From HKCCE3408 sp038530555 (GTDB taxonomy: Bacteria; Pseudomonadota; Alphaproteobacteria; Rhodobacterales; Rhodobacteraceae), in assembly GCA_038530555.1 (NCBI GenBank), contig JBCBCN010000008.1, positions 1 through 64,000 of the forward strand: 64,000 nt of DNA, read 5' to 3'. This document shows positions 1-8,306 of the stretch, one piece after another. A program made the position numbers and the translations under genes. The number at the start of each line of letters is the position of its first letter. Position 1 is the first letter of the stretch. The notes below the pieces were generated by a model. That model was not told the DNA's origin. It saw only the letters and a list, made by a program, of their open reading frames with translations, and made no database searches.

Positions 1-141
1 GGCGTTCGACACCGAGTTGACGCCGTCGCTGACAACGGCCAGCACGGCCAGTCCGAGGCCGACGAGGGCGGCGGTCAGCACAACCCAGTCAACAGTCACA
101 GCACCGTCTTCGGCGGCGAGAAAGGTCTTAATAGCGTTCAT
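1..141 (-). CDS. Flp-pilin-like small protein, 3' end outside window
   Basis: The visible 47 residues start MNAIKTF and carry the motif AEDGAVTVDW followed by a hydrophobic stretch, which is the layout of short type IVb (Flp) prepilins: a charged leader ending in Gly, then a hydrophobic helix. Flp pilins are exported, cleaved by a prepilin peptidase and assembled by Tad machinery. The residue five places after the presumed Gly cleavage site is Asp rather than the usual Glu. It is a close paralogue of the gene at 368-589, so the two form a tandem pair. No Tad assembly gene is visible. The C-terminus is cut by the window edge. The pilin role is inferred from composition and motif, so it could instead be a pilin-like membrane peptide of unknown role. 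Confidence 0.65.
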   Translation of the reverse strand, partial: MNAIKTFLAAEDGAVTVDWVVLTAALVGLGLAVLAVVSDGVNSVSNA

Positions 142-367
142 GTGTTCGTCTCCAGTAACCAGCTTAATCCACCCGAGGCACCGACCGTCCTGCGGCGCTT
201 GGGGAAGTTTATGACGGCGGATCGCGGCGGGATTTGGGCACGACAACGAAGTTTTAAGGAATTTTCCGGGGAGTGTTTCAGCGCAAGAAACAAGTCACCG
301 TGATTGATGCGGGGATTGGTGCGGCGATTGGTGCAGCGCGGGCTTCAACGCAGACGCGGCCAAGTCG

Positions 368-589
368 TTAGGGCGCGGGGTCTGGATCGTTTGAAACCTC
401 AGGAAACGAGAAATCGCTAGGGTCGATCATCGACAATTCCTCAGCCACATTGTTGGTCAAATCGTTCAAACCTGCGGAAATCACCGCAATCATCGCAAAA
501 CCGGTGCCCACGAGTGCCGCCGTCAGCACAACCCAATCCACCGTCACAGCGGCGTCTTCGGCGGCGAGAAAGGCAAGGACGTTCGGCAT
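368..589 (-). CDS. Flp-pilin-like small protein (73 aa)
   Basis: A 73-residue protein starting MPNVLAFL, chosen over longer upstream starts because it aligns with the start of its neighbour at 1-141. The shared core is FLAAED-A-VTVDWVVLTAALVG, read as a prepilin-like leader and one hydrophobic helix (about residues 14-42). The tail is acidic and Pro-rich, ending NDPDPAP, which is longer than in classical Flp pilins. Asp replaces Glu at the position five residues into the mature helix. The two paralogues lie about 225 bp apart on the same strand, which suggests gene duplication. The family is common as unassigned small proteins in roseobacters; secretion or pilus function is inference. Confidence 0.6.
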   Translation of the reverse strand: MPNVLAFLAAEDAAVTVDWVVLTAALVGTGFAMIAVISAGLNDLTNNVAEELSMIDPSDFSFPEVSNDPDPAP

Positions 590-849
590 GATCGGGGCCT
601 CCAGGCGGGATGTGTATCGGAAGGGACTTGACCAAGGCGGGCATAGGCGCCGCCGGAACTCGAAAATTCTGGACCTAAAGGCGCGCAAATTCCGGCGATA
701 TTGTGGCCGAGTTGGGCAATCTTCGCGCAGTTTCCCCCTGACGCAGCCGCGCCACACTGCGCCACACCTGGATCGGGCGCTTGAGCTTTCCCTGGCCAGG
801 GCGCGATAGGCCTGCTTAGAACGAGGAAAACAAAGCGCGAGGCAGAGCA

Positions 850-1746
850 ATGCGCATTCGAGATATAGTCGATGTGAATTTTCAGCGCTTCGTGGCGGCG
901 CTTGTGGGCACTATGGGCGTTTGGCTCGCGCTATGCGTTGTGCCCGGCGGCTTTGTGGCCCCAGCGGAGGCACAGATCCGCTTTCCCGACCGGCCCGCCT
1001 CCACGTTTCGGCGGGTGCCTGCGGTCACTGGGGCGCATGACGGGCCGCGGATCACCATTCAGATTGAGCCTCGTGAGCCGGGCGCCGCGCCCTATCCAGA
1101 CCCCAACCGCGTGCCCGATGTTACCGCTGAGCCCGAGCGACCGCTCGAGCCCGACAGCGCGTCGGCTTGGTTTTGGTCGGTCGTCTCGCCTCAGATCGGT
1201 GTGCCGGGGCGCTATGATCAGGCCATCGCGCATTTGTCTGAGGCGCCCGAGACGCGGGACCTGCGTCTGCCGCGGTTCGAAGACCTGACCGCCATCGTCC
1301 AGGCCCATGGCCGCGAGATTCTGGCCTCGACCGCCGGAAGCGATGTATCCGCGGCCTTCGTTCTGGCCGTCATCGCAGTCGAGTCCGCGGGTCGCGTGGA
1401 GGTGGTCAGCCATGCGGGCGCGCAAGGTTTGATGCAGCTGATCCCGGCCACGGCAGAGCGCTTCGGCGTAGGGGACCCTTTCGATCCGGGCCAGAACATC
1501 GCCGGGGGCGCGGCTTATCTCAGCTGGCTCATGGAGAATTTCAACGGCGATCCCGTTCTGGCGCTGGCGGGCTATAATGCCGGTGAGGGCGCTGTGGCCC
1601 GCGCGGGCGGTGTGCCGAATTACGATGAGACGCGCGATTACGTGCCCAAGGTCCTGGCCACATGGCTGATGGCGCGGCAGCTTTGCACGCGCCGTCCCGA
1701 TCTGGTCAGCGATCCGTGTCTGTTTACCACGCTGGTGAGCGGATGA
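850..1746 (+). CDS. Lytic transglycosylase, SLT domain, exported
   Basis: A 298-residue periplasmic enzyme that should cleave the MurNAc-GlcNAc bond of peptidoglycan. Residues 15-41 form a signal peptide ending in an AEAQ-type cleavage site. A Pro-rich linker follows, then the SLT domain from about residue 165. The catalytic Glu is E178 in the motif AVES; the family motifs GLMQL (193-197) and YNAGEGAV (242-249) are intact. The start is supported by a purine-rich GAGGCAGAG upstream. It stands alone, converging on the CoA-transferase operon with 4 bp between stop codons. Which transglycosylase subclass it belongs to cannot be settled here. Confidence 0.9.
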   Translation: MRIRDIVDVNFQRFVAALVGTMGVWLALCVVPGGFVAPAEAQIRFPDRPASTFRRVPAVTGAHDGPRITIQIEPREPGAAPYPDPNRVPDVTAEPERPLEPDSASAWFWSVVSPQIGVPGRYDQAIAHLSEAPETRDLRLPRFEDLTAIVQAHGREILASTAGSDVSAAFVLAVIAVESAGRVEVVSHAGAQGLMQLIPATAERFGVGDPFDPGQNIAGGAAYLSWLMENFNGDPVLALAGYNAGEGAVARAGGVPNYDETRDYVPKVLATWLMARQLCTRRPDLVSDPCLFTTLVSG

Positions 1747-1750
1747 GGCG

Positions 1751-2377
1751 CTAACCGACGAGGGTTGCGTCGGTGGCGGCGCGCATATCCGCCTCGCTGA
1801 CACCGTCGGCCAGTTCCACGATCTTGAGCCCGCCCTCTACCACATCGAGCACACCCAGATTGGTGATGATCCGGTCGACGACGCCAGTGCCCGTGAGTGG
1901 CAGCGTGCAGGCCTTAAGGACCTTGCTCTCGCCGTGCTTGTTGGTGTGGTCCATCACCACGATGACCCGGCCGACACCGGCCACGAGATCCATGGCGCCG
2001 CCCATCCCCTTCACCAGCTTGCCAGGGATCATCCAATTGGCCAGATCGCCGTTTTCGGCCACTTCCATCGCGCCCAGGATCGCCGCTGCGATCTTACCGC
2101 CACGGATCATGCCAAAGCTCTGCGCGCTGTCGAAATAGGCGGTGCGGTCAAGTTCGGTGATGGTCTGCTTGCCCGCGTTGATCAGATCGGCGTCTTCCTC
2201 GCCCTCGATCGGAAAAGGCCCCATGCCGAGCATCCCGTTCTCGGATTGCAGCGTGATGTCCTTGTCGCCCACATAATTGGCCACGAGCGTCGGAATGCCG
2301 ATCCCGAGATTGACATACATTCCGTCTTCCAGCTCTTGCGCGGCGCGGGCGGCCATTTGATTGCGGTCCCAGGGCAT
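1751..2377 (-). CDS. scoB: 3-oxoacid CoA-transferase subunit B
   Basis: Beta subunit of a succinyl-CoA:3-ketoacid (or acetoacetyl-CoA) transferase, 208 residues, the usual length. The enzyme moves CoA between succinyl-CoA and acetoacetate in ketone-body and short-chain acid use. The nucleophilic Glu lies in the conserved SENGMLGMGP motif (E46), preceded by the glycine-rich VNLGIGIPT. It is the last gene of a leftward operon: subunit A, a YciI-family gene, then this one, with 3 bp to the preceding stop. Substrate choice between acetoacetate and another oxoacid cannot be read from the sequence. Confidence 0.92.
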   Translation of the reverse strand: MPWDRNQMAARAAQELEDGMYVNLGIGIPTLVANYVGDKDITLQSENGMLGMGPFPIEGEEDADLINAGKQTITELDRTAYFDSAQSFGMIRGGKIAAAILGAMEVAENGDLANWMIPGKLVKGMGGAMDLVAGVGRVIVVMDHTNKHGESKVLKACTLPLTGTGVVDRIITNLGVLDVVEGGLKIVELADGVSEADMRAATDATLVG

Positions 2378-2380
2378 GGC

Positions 2381-2692
2381 TTACATCTCGTGAATTTGGG
2401 CGACTTCGACTGTCCCGCCATCCTCGAGGATGGGACAACCTTTCGCGATTGCAGTTGCGGCGGCCAGATCGTCGGCCTTGACGATAGCGTATCCCGTCAA
2501 CGGATTTGGTCCGCCATCGGGCGCGATGCCAGAGGCACTGACGGTGTTGGACTGGCCCACCGGTTCGCCGGGATCGATAAAGGCGGCGCCGTGGCCTTCG
2601 ATCCAGGCCATCCATGCGGCCAAAACCTTGGCTTGGTCATCCGGGCTCTCTGGAGCGCTGCCGCCATGATAGCCGAACAAAAATTTGGGCAT
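2381..2692 (-). CDS. YciI-family protein lying between CoA-transferase subunits
   Basis: A 103-residue protein with the YCII-related (dimeric ferredoxin-like) fold signature: MPKFLFGYHG at the start, and GYAIVKADDLAAA in the middle, as seen in small YciI/DGPF proteins. The family has a few enzymatic members (for example muconolactone-type dehalogenase activity) but most are uncharacterised. Its ATG shares one base with the TGA of subunit A and its stop is 3 bp from the start of subunit B, so it is co-translated with the transferase. That position suggests a role linked to the same metabolite or enzyme, but no function is proven. Confidence 0.8.
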   Translation of the reverse strand: MPKFLFGYHGGSAPESPDDQAKVLAAWMAWIEGHGAAFIDPGEPVGQSNTVSASGIAPDGGPNPLTGYAIVKADDLAAATAIAKGCPILEDGGTVEVAQIHEM

Positions 2693-3396
2693 CAGGCGCT
2701 CTCCTTCGCCCGCGTAGTCCGCTGCTCAATGCGCTTTTCGTGGGTGCCCTGGATCAGGCGGCTGACATAGATGCCGGGCAGGTGGATTGCGTCGGGGTCG
2801 AGGCTGCCGGTGGGGACGATCTCTTCGACCTCAAGGATGCAGATCTTGCCGCACATCGCGGCAGGCGGGTTAAAGTTGCGCGCGGTTTTGCGGAAGATGC
2901 AATTGCCCGTCTCATCCGCCTTCCAGGCTTTGACGATGGAGAGATCGGCGAAGATGCCTTCTTCCAGGATGTAGTCCTCGCCGTTCCAGCTTTTGACCTC
3001 TTTGCCTTCGGCGATCACCGTGCCCACGCCGGTTTTGGTGTAGAAACCCGGGATGCCGCAGCCGCCCGCGCGCATGCGCTCGGCCAGGGTGCCTTGGGGA
3101 TTGAATTCCAGCTCCAGCTCACCGGAGAGATATTGCCGCATAAACTCGGCGTTTTCACCGACATAGGAGCTCATCATCTTTTTGACCTGGCGGGTCGCCA
3201 GAAGCTTGCCCAGGCCGAAATCATCCACGCCTGCATTGTTAGAGGCCACGGTCAGGTCCTTGGTGCCCGCCGCGACGATCCCGTCGATCAGAAGCTCGGG
3301 GATCCCGCACAGGCCGAACCCGCCCGCCGCGATCAGCATGCCGTCAAAGAGCGTGCCCTCCAGCGCCGCTTCCGCGTTGGCGTAGATTTTCTTCAT
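2692..3396 (-). CDS. scoA: 3-oxoacid CoA-transferase subunit A
   Basis: Alpha subunit of the CoA-transferase, 234 residues from MKKIYANAEAAL. I chose this start because it matches the family N-terminus and is preceded by the purine-rich GGGGGGAGCCCGCCC-like sequence; longer upstream reading has no homologous character. The CoA-binding glycine motif GGFGLCGIP sits near residues 25-33. It is the first gene of the scoA-yciI-scoB operon. Together with subunit B it forms the active heterotetramer or heterodimer in the cytoplasm. Confidence 0.92.
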   Translation of the reverse strand: MKKIYANAEAALEGTLFDGMLIAAGGFGLCGIPELLIDGIVAAGTKDLTVASNNAGVDDFGLGKLLATRQVKKMMSSYVGENAEFMRQYLSGELELEFNPQGTLAERMRAGGCGIPGFYTKTGVGTVIAEGKEVKSWNGEDYILEEGIFADLSIVKAWKADETGNCIFRKTARNFNPPAAMCGKICILEVEEIVPTGSLDPDAIHLPGIYVSRLIQGTHEKRIEQRTTRAKESA

Positions 3397-3472
3397 GGGC
3401 GGGCTCCCCCCTTGGCTGTCGTGATCTTCGGTCGCTAATTTTCGCGCAAGGTGACGCGGCGATGCAGCGAAG

Positions 3473-4582
3473 TCAATTGAGCCCGGCGGCCTCGGCCATC
3501 TCGTCGATGAGCCCAGCGCAGAAGGCCTCAAACCGTGGCCCGGGCTGTTGCGCGGCGATGCGCTCAGCCAGGGGATCTTGCGCCGTGATGGCACTGCCCG
3601 AGAGCTCTTCGAGCACGGCATGGCCGCAGAAGGGCACGTGCAGCTCGGAATAGCCGCCCTCATGCACCAGCAGGAGACGCCCGCCGCAGACCTCGCGGGA
3701 CAGGGCCATCACCGCGCGGGTCATGGCGCGGAACGTGTCTGAGCCCGCAAGCATGCGGCTAAGTGGATCGACGCCCGAAGCATCGAAGCCGCAGGCCACG
3801 ACGATGGCATCGGGCGCGAAGGCGCGGATCGCGGGCAGGGCCAGACGCTCCATCGCGCCCATATAGGTGGCATGCCCCGCGCCCGGCGGCAGCGGGATGT
3901 TGAGGTTGAGGCCCGCGCCCTTTCCCCGCCCGCGATCGGCGAAATCGCCGGTGTCCCGGGGGTAATTGCGCTCCTGATGGATCGAGAGGGTCAGGACGTC
4001 GGCGCGCTCATAGTAAATCGCCTCGGTCCCGTTGCCGTGATGCACGTCCCAATCGAGCACCGCGATGCGCTCCGCCAGGCCCTCGGCCTGGGCGGCCTCG
4101 ATCGCGATGGCGATGTTGTTCAGCAGGCAAAAGCCGTTGGGGAAATCGGGCAGGCAGTGATGACCCGGCGGGCGCGACAGGGCATAGGCGTTTTGCAGAT
4201 CGCCCTTGAGCACCGCCGTCAGCGCCGCCTGGGCCAGACCGGCCGAGAGCGCCGCGATCTCGAACCCGTCAGGGCCAAAGGGCGTGCGCAGGCCGAGCTC
4301 ACCGCCGCCGGCCGCGCTTTGGGCCGCGAAGTCGTCGAGGTAGCTGGCCGGATGGACGCGCAGCAGGGCCTCGCGCGTGGCGGGCGCAGCACTGCTGAGA
4401 TGGAGATCGGCGCTGAGGCCGGTGACGTCGATGAGGTTTTTCAGCCGCCGTTTGGTCTCGGGGTTTTCCGGCAGACCGCCGCCCGCGAGGGGCTGCACCA
4501 GGCCCCCGACCGGCGCCAGGAAGGCGTAATTGCCGCCCGAATGCCAAAAGCAGCGCTCATCCCAGAAAAAGCCGGTCGCCAT
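3473..4582 (-). CDS. Histone deacetylase family (acetylpolyamine/acetoin-type) hydrolase
   Basis: A 369-residue zinc-dependent deacylase of the arginase/HDAC fold. Family motifs are RPPGHH (137-142), DWDVHHGNGT (177-186) and ACGFDASGVDP (263-273), which hold the catalytic His pair and the Asp/His zinc ligands. Bacterial members remove acyl groups from polyamines or other small amines; the substrate here is unknown. The start MATGFFWDERC is preferred to one 19 codons upstream because it aligns with the normal class start. It follows scoA in the same orientation, but a gap of 76 bp makes operon membership uncertain. Confidence 0.88.
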   Translation of the reverse strand: MATGFFWDERCFWHSGGNYAFLAPVGGLVQPLAGGGLPENPETKRRLKNLIDVTGLSADLHLSSAAPATREALLRVHPASYLDDFAAQSAAGGGELGLRTPFGPDGFEIAALSAGLAQAALTAVLKGDLQNAYALSRPPGHHCLPDFPNGFCLLNNIAIAIEAAQAEGLAERIAVLDWDVHHGNGTEAIYYERADVLTLSIHQERNYPRDTGDFADRGRGKGAGLNLNIPLPPGAGHATYMGAMERLALPAIRAFAPDAIVVACGFDASGVDPLSRMLAGSDTFRAMTRAVMALSREVCGGRLLLVHEGGYSELHVPFCGHAVLEELSGSAITAQDPLAERIAAQQPGPRFEAFCAGLIDEMAEAAGLN

Positions 4583-4815
4583 CGTCAGTCCTCCCCGCGG
4601 TCCGGCCGCCAAGATGACCGCGCGCTCGGCGCCTTGCAAGTCTGGGGATAAAGCGTGGGGTAAAGTGCGCCAAGGCGGAAACTGACGTGAGCCTCTACCA
4701 GATGTTGTGGCGCCAAGGCGTTGATATCATGCGGTTTTGCGGCAAGATACTTGACTAGTTAAAAAGTGCATCCGTTGTGTCCGCATGGGGATAAGCGCGC
4801 CTCTGGCCACGCTTG

Positions 4816-5052
4816 CTACCCCTTCGGCGCTAGGCGATAGACCCCCTCGGGCAGGTCCAACGCCGCCGCTAGGTCGCGCAATTGCGCCGCCGAAAGCGTG
4901 ATCTTTTGCACCCGATCGCTTCTCGGGTCGTGCTGTTCGAGCGTGACGCATTCGGCGAAGGCGTTGATCGCCACGTCCTCCTGCAGCGCGACCGTGCCTT
5001 CATCGACAAGCGTGATCACCGTCGCGTCGAAATCGTGTTCGATGGTAAACAT
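4816..5052 (-). CDS. Conserved small hypothetical protein (78 aa)
   Basis: A 78-residue soluble protein starting MFTIEHDFDATVITLVDEG and ending DLPEGVYRLAPKG. It is predicted as a beta-rich N-terminal half followed by an amphipathic helix (LSAAQLRDLAAALDL). I recognise the pattern as a small uncharacterised family common in Rhodobacteraceae, but no function is known to me. The start at this ATG is favoured over one 10 codons upstream since the upstream residues look non-coding (MPGPRHSLRP). It is divergent from the lipoprotein protease gene at 5232. Confidence 0.7.
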   Translation of the reverse strand: MFTIEHDFDATVITLVDEGTVALQEDVAINAFAECVTLEQHDPRSDRVQKITLSAAQLRDLAAALDLPEGVYRLAPKG

Positions 5053-5231
5053 GGGCCTTAGGCTATGGCGCGGGCCGGGCAAAGCGCAACCTTATGTGAT
5101 GCACGCTGGCGACGTTCGGTGACGGCTTGTGGGGAAAATCCTCCCCTGCGATGACAGGGACGTGTTTTCACCTGGAATTGCCCGACCCACGCGTTACGCT
5201 GTGGCGTGAGTTGGGGTGAGCGGAGAGTTTG

Positions 5232-5906
5232 ATGCGAATTTTGGCCCTGTTGCTGCTGGCCGCCGGATTGAGCGGCTGTGTCGCCACGGCACCGACGCCT
5301 ACGGCAAGCGTTGTGGGCCGGGCCGATCCCAGCGCGCTGGGCGCGGTTGTCGCAAGGGTGGAGCCTGTGGCCGAGCGTGAATGCCGCGCCCGGGTTCAGG
5401 GCGTGAACTGCGATTTCACAATCTTCGTAGAAAGCGATCCGCGCGCCGGTGTGAACGCCTTTCAGACCGTCGATCCAGGCGGCCGCCCGGTGATCATCGT
5501 CACCACGGGCCTACTTGAGGCGGTCATCAACGACGATGAGCTGGCCTTTGTCATCGGCCACGAAGCCGCACATCACATCCGTCAGCATATCCCGCAACAG
5601 GTCGATGCGGCGCGGCGCGGGGCGCTGGTCTTTGGCGTTTTGGCGCAGATGGGCGGCGCCGATGAGGCGGGGATCCGCGAGGCGGCGGAGGTTGGCGCCA
5701 CCGTCGGCGCGCGGCGCTTTAGCCAGGAACATGAGCTTGAGGCTGATCAGCTTGGTACTGTTATTGCGGCGCGGGCGGGCTTTGACCCGGTGCGCGGGGC
5801 CGCGTTTTTCCAGCGTCTGCCCGATCCCGGCAATCGCATCTTCAGCACCCACCCCCCCAATGCCCAGCGGCAGGCGGTGGTGCGCCAGACCGCGGCAAGC
5901 CTCTAG
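5232..5906 (+). CDS. M48-family metalloprotease lipoprotein
   Basis: A 224-residue envelope protease. The N-terminus is a lipoprotein signal with lipobox LSGC (Cys16), so it should be anchored to a membrane facing the periplasm. The zinc-binding motif HEAAH (residues 110-114) and the downstream third ligand in HELEAD (167-172) are intact. Short, single-domain lipoproteins of this type resemble the YcaL/LoiP-like quality-control proteases. The ATG is preceded by CGGAGAG. It is followed 27 bp later by the AsmA gene on the same strand, so co-transcription is likely. Confidence 0.87.
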   Translation: MRILALLLLAAGLSGCVATAPTPTASVVGRADPSALGAVVARVEPVAERECRARVQGVNCDFTIFVESDPRAGVNAFQTVDPGGRPVIIVTTGLLEAVINDDELAFVIGHEAAHHIRQHIPQQVDAARRGALVFGVLAQMGGADEAGIREAAEVGATVGARRFSQEHELEADQLGTVIAARAGFDPVRGAAFFQRLPDPGNRIFSTHPPNAQRQAVVRQTAASL

Positions 5907-5933
5907 GCTATTGGCGGTGGGGACCATTTACAG

Positions 5934-7946
5934 ATGAGATGGCTGCTCTGGCCCCTGGCGCTGATCCTGGTGCTTGTCGTGATCGGCACGATTGCGGTGT
6001 TTTCGATCCCCAGTGAGCGGATCGCGGCCCTGGCCACCGACCGGATCAGCCAGGCGACCGGCCGCCAGGTGCGTATCGATGGCGGCATCCGCCCGCGCCT
6101 GTTCCCTACGCTCGGCGTGCAGCTTTCGGGCCTCAGCGTCAGCAATCCCGATTGGGTCGAGGCGGGTGATATGCTCGAGGCCGAGACGGTGCGGGTTGGG
6201 GTGGAATGGCTGCCGCTGTTGCAAGGGGAGATCGCGCTCGACAGCGTGGTCATCGAGGCCCCGCGCGTAGCTCTCGCCCGCGATGCCGAGGGCCGCGTAT
6301 CCTGGGAGTTTGGCCGCGCGGATGCGCCGAGCGCCGGGGAGGCCAGCGGGTCGGAAGCCGCGCCACCGGCTGAAGGCGGCGGAGGCGGCTGGCGGCTGGG
6401 CCTGTCGGAGGTGCGGCTGACCGAGGGCGCCTTTGTCTATCGCGATGCGGCATCGGGCCAGGCGATCACGCTCGATCCGGTCGATATCACGCTGTTGACC
6501 GATCCTGAAAGCGGCGCGATTGCCGTGAACGCTGCCTTAAGCCAAGCCGGGGAGACGCTGGAGATCATGCTTGCCCTGGCCGATCTCGACGCGCTGCTGG
6601 GTGGGTCGATCAGCGGCCTGGAGCTGTCGGCCAATTGGCCCGGCGGGCAGGCGGATTTCACCGGCCGCGCCGATTTGGCACCCGCTTTTGACGGGCAACT
6701 GGCGCTCGACGCGACGAGCTTTGATCTGCCCCTGGCGCTTGCGGGCGTGGCGGCGCCCGAGCTTCCTGCGGGGCTGGGCCGGGACCGGGTGTCTCTGGCT
6801 TCTCAGATCACGCTGGCGCCCGAAGGCTCGATCCATCTGCGCGACACGGATCTCGGGCTGGACGGGACGTCGATCCGCGCCGATCTGGACCTACTACCCC
6901 GCGAGGCGCGGCCTTTCCTGAGGGGCAATCTGGCGCTTGGGTCGGTACTTATGTCCTCTGACGAGGAGGCCGCAGAGGGCAGTCGTGGCGGGTCTGGCAC
7001 CGGCGGTGATGCCAATGCCGGATGGTCCACCGCGCCGATTGACGCCTCGGGGCTATTCGCACTCGACGCCGAGCTGGCCTTGACGGCTGAGGCGCTGGGG
7101 GCGGGGGCCGTGCAGATCCGCGATGTGGTCAGCACGCTGAGGCTTGAGAACGGGCGCGCGGTTTTGGATTTGAGCCAGGCGCGGCTCTTTGATGGGGCGC
7201 TCAGCGGGCAGTTCGTGGCCAATGGGCGCGGCGGATTTTCGACCCGTGCCGCGGCCCAGATCAGCGATGTGGCGCTGGGCCCTGCACTCACGGCGCTCGC
7301 TGATTTCGACCGGCTGGAAGGCACCGGATCGGCGAGCTTTTCGCTGCTGGGTGTGGGCGATAGCCTGGATGTGCTGATGCGCAGCCTGGAGGGGGAGGGG
7401 CGCTTTGATCTGGGCGCGGGGGCCATTCGTGGCCTGGATATTGCCGGGATGATCCGCAACTTCGACACAAGTTTTCAGGGCGAGGGCGCGCGGACGGTCT
7501 ATGATGCCGTCAGCGGCAGTTTTACCGTGACGCGCGGCCTCTTGAATAACCCTGATCTAGAGCTGAGCGCACCCTGGGGTGGGATCACCGGCAGGGGTGA
7601 CGTGGATCTTGGCGGCCAGAGGCTGGACTATCTGATCGTGCCCGGCGTGCTGCGCAATGCCGAGGGTGGCAACGCGCTGTCTGTGCCGGTGCGGGTGGAA
7701 GGGCCGTGGTCGGATCTCAGCTATCGGCCGGATTTTGAGGCCTTGGCCGAGGATCAACTGGCCGAGGAGATCGATGAGATCGAGGACCGGCTGGCCGATG
7801 AGCTGCGCGATCAGGTGAGCGACCGGCTGGGCGTGGAGATCGACCCGGAGGCGAGCCGGGACGAGGCGGTCGATCAGCTTGAAGAAGAGCTTGGTGACCG
7901 GCTTCGCGAGGAGCTGGAAGAGGGTATACTGGACCTGTTTCGCTAG
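5934..7946 (+). CDS. AsmA-family envelope protein
   Basis: A 670-residue protein with one N-terminal membrane anchor (about residues 1-24) and a long periplasmic body rich in beta strands, typical of AsmA/YhdP-type proteins that carry lipids between membranes or affect outer membrane assembly. The AsmA start pattern (PSERIAALATDRISQATGR) and the C-terminal AsmA region (about 420-600, with LDIAGMIRNFDTS) are present. The last 65 residues or so are a highly charged heptad-like helix with repeated EE/DR/EEL segments, which is not part of the common core. It lies just downstream of the M48 lipoprotein gene. Confidence 0.87.
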   Translation: MRWLLWPLALILVLVVIGTIAVFSIPSERIAALATDRISQATGRQVRIDGGIRPRLFPTLGVQLSGLSVSNPDWVEAGDMLEAETVRVGVEWLPLLQGEIALDSVVIEAPRVALARDAEGRVSWEFGRADAPSAGEASGSEAAPPAEGGGGGWRLGLSEVRLTEGAFVYRDAASGQAITLDPVDITLLTDPESGAIAVNAALSQAGETLEIMLALADLDALLGGSISGLELSANWPGGQADFTGRADLAPAFDGQLALDATSFDLPLALAGVAAPELPAGLGRDRVSLASQITLAPEGSIHLRDTDLGLDGTSIRADLDLLPREARPFLRGNLALGSVLMSSDEEAAEGSRGGSGTGGDANAGWSTAPIDASGLFALDAELALTAEALGAGAVQIRDVVSTLRLENGRAVLDLSQARLFDGALSGQFVANGRGGFSTRAAAQISDVALGPALTALADFDRLEGTGSASFSLLGVGDSLDVLMRSLEGEGRFDLGAGAIRGLDIAGMIRNFDTSFQGEGARTVYDAVSGSFTVTRGLLNNPDLELSAPWGGITGRGDVDLGGQRLDYLIVPGVLRNAEGGNALSVPVRVEGPWSDLSYRPDFEALAEDQLAEEIDEIEDRLADELRDQVSDRLGVEIDPEASRDEAVDQLEEELGDRLREELEEGILDLFR

Positions 7947-8281
7947 GCTGCGGAGCCGTGAGCTGCGCCCAGAAGGGCAGAGCGTGGTCAATCCAGGACT
8001 TGTCTAAGAGGGCACTTGCAAAAGCGGCACTGGCAAAGAGAGTGCCCCCAAACGCGCGCAATCAAGGCGCGGTACGCCAAGCTAACCCCTCCGCGCGCCG
8101 CTAAAGCGAAATGCAAATAACTTAAGCCAGTGAACATCACGCAACCCGCCTCTTATCTTTGACCTGCGGTAACGCCGCGCGGTCCGGGTTTTGAGATGTC
8201 TACTTTAGCCCCCGGCCGTCCCGACCGGTTCCGCCACGCCGCATCGCCGCCCCCGTCACACCGCCCTTCCACGCCGCACCG
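7947..8281 (+). other. Convergent intergenic region, no gene seen
   Basis: This 335-bp gap separates the 3' ends of the rightward AsmA gene and the leftward TetR gene. Reading both strands I find no open frame with coding character and no strong terminator hairpin. The first part is moderately AT-rich around 8108-8160; the last 50 bp hold part of the tandem GC repeat described separately. Confidence 0.5.
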
Positions 8282-8306
8282 TCACACCGCCCCGCCACGC
8301 CGCATC
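8234..8306. repeat. Short tandem GC-rich repeat over the 3' end of the TetR gene
   Basis: The 10-mer CCACGCCGCA occurs at 8234, 8269 and 8295, and the 12-mer CGTCACACCGCC at 8254 and 8280. The rightmost copy encodes the last codons of the TetR gene and its stop codon lies inside the second 12-mer. The pattern is what replication slippage at a gene's 3' end would leave. Confidence 0.75.
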
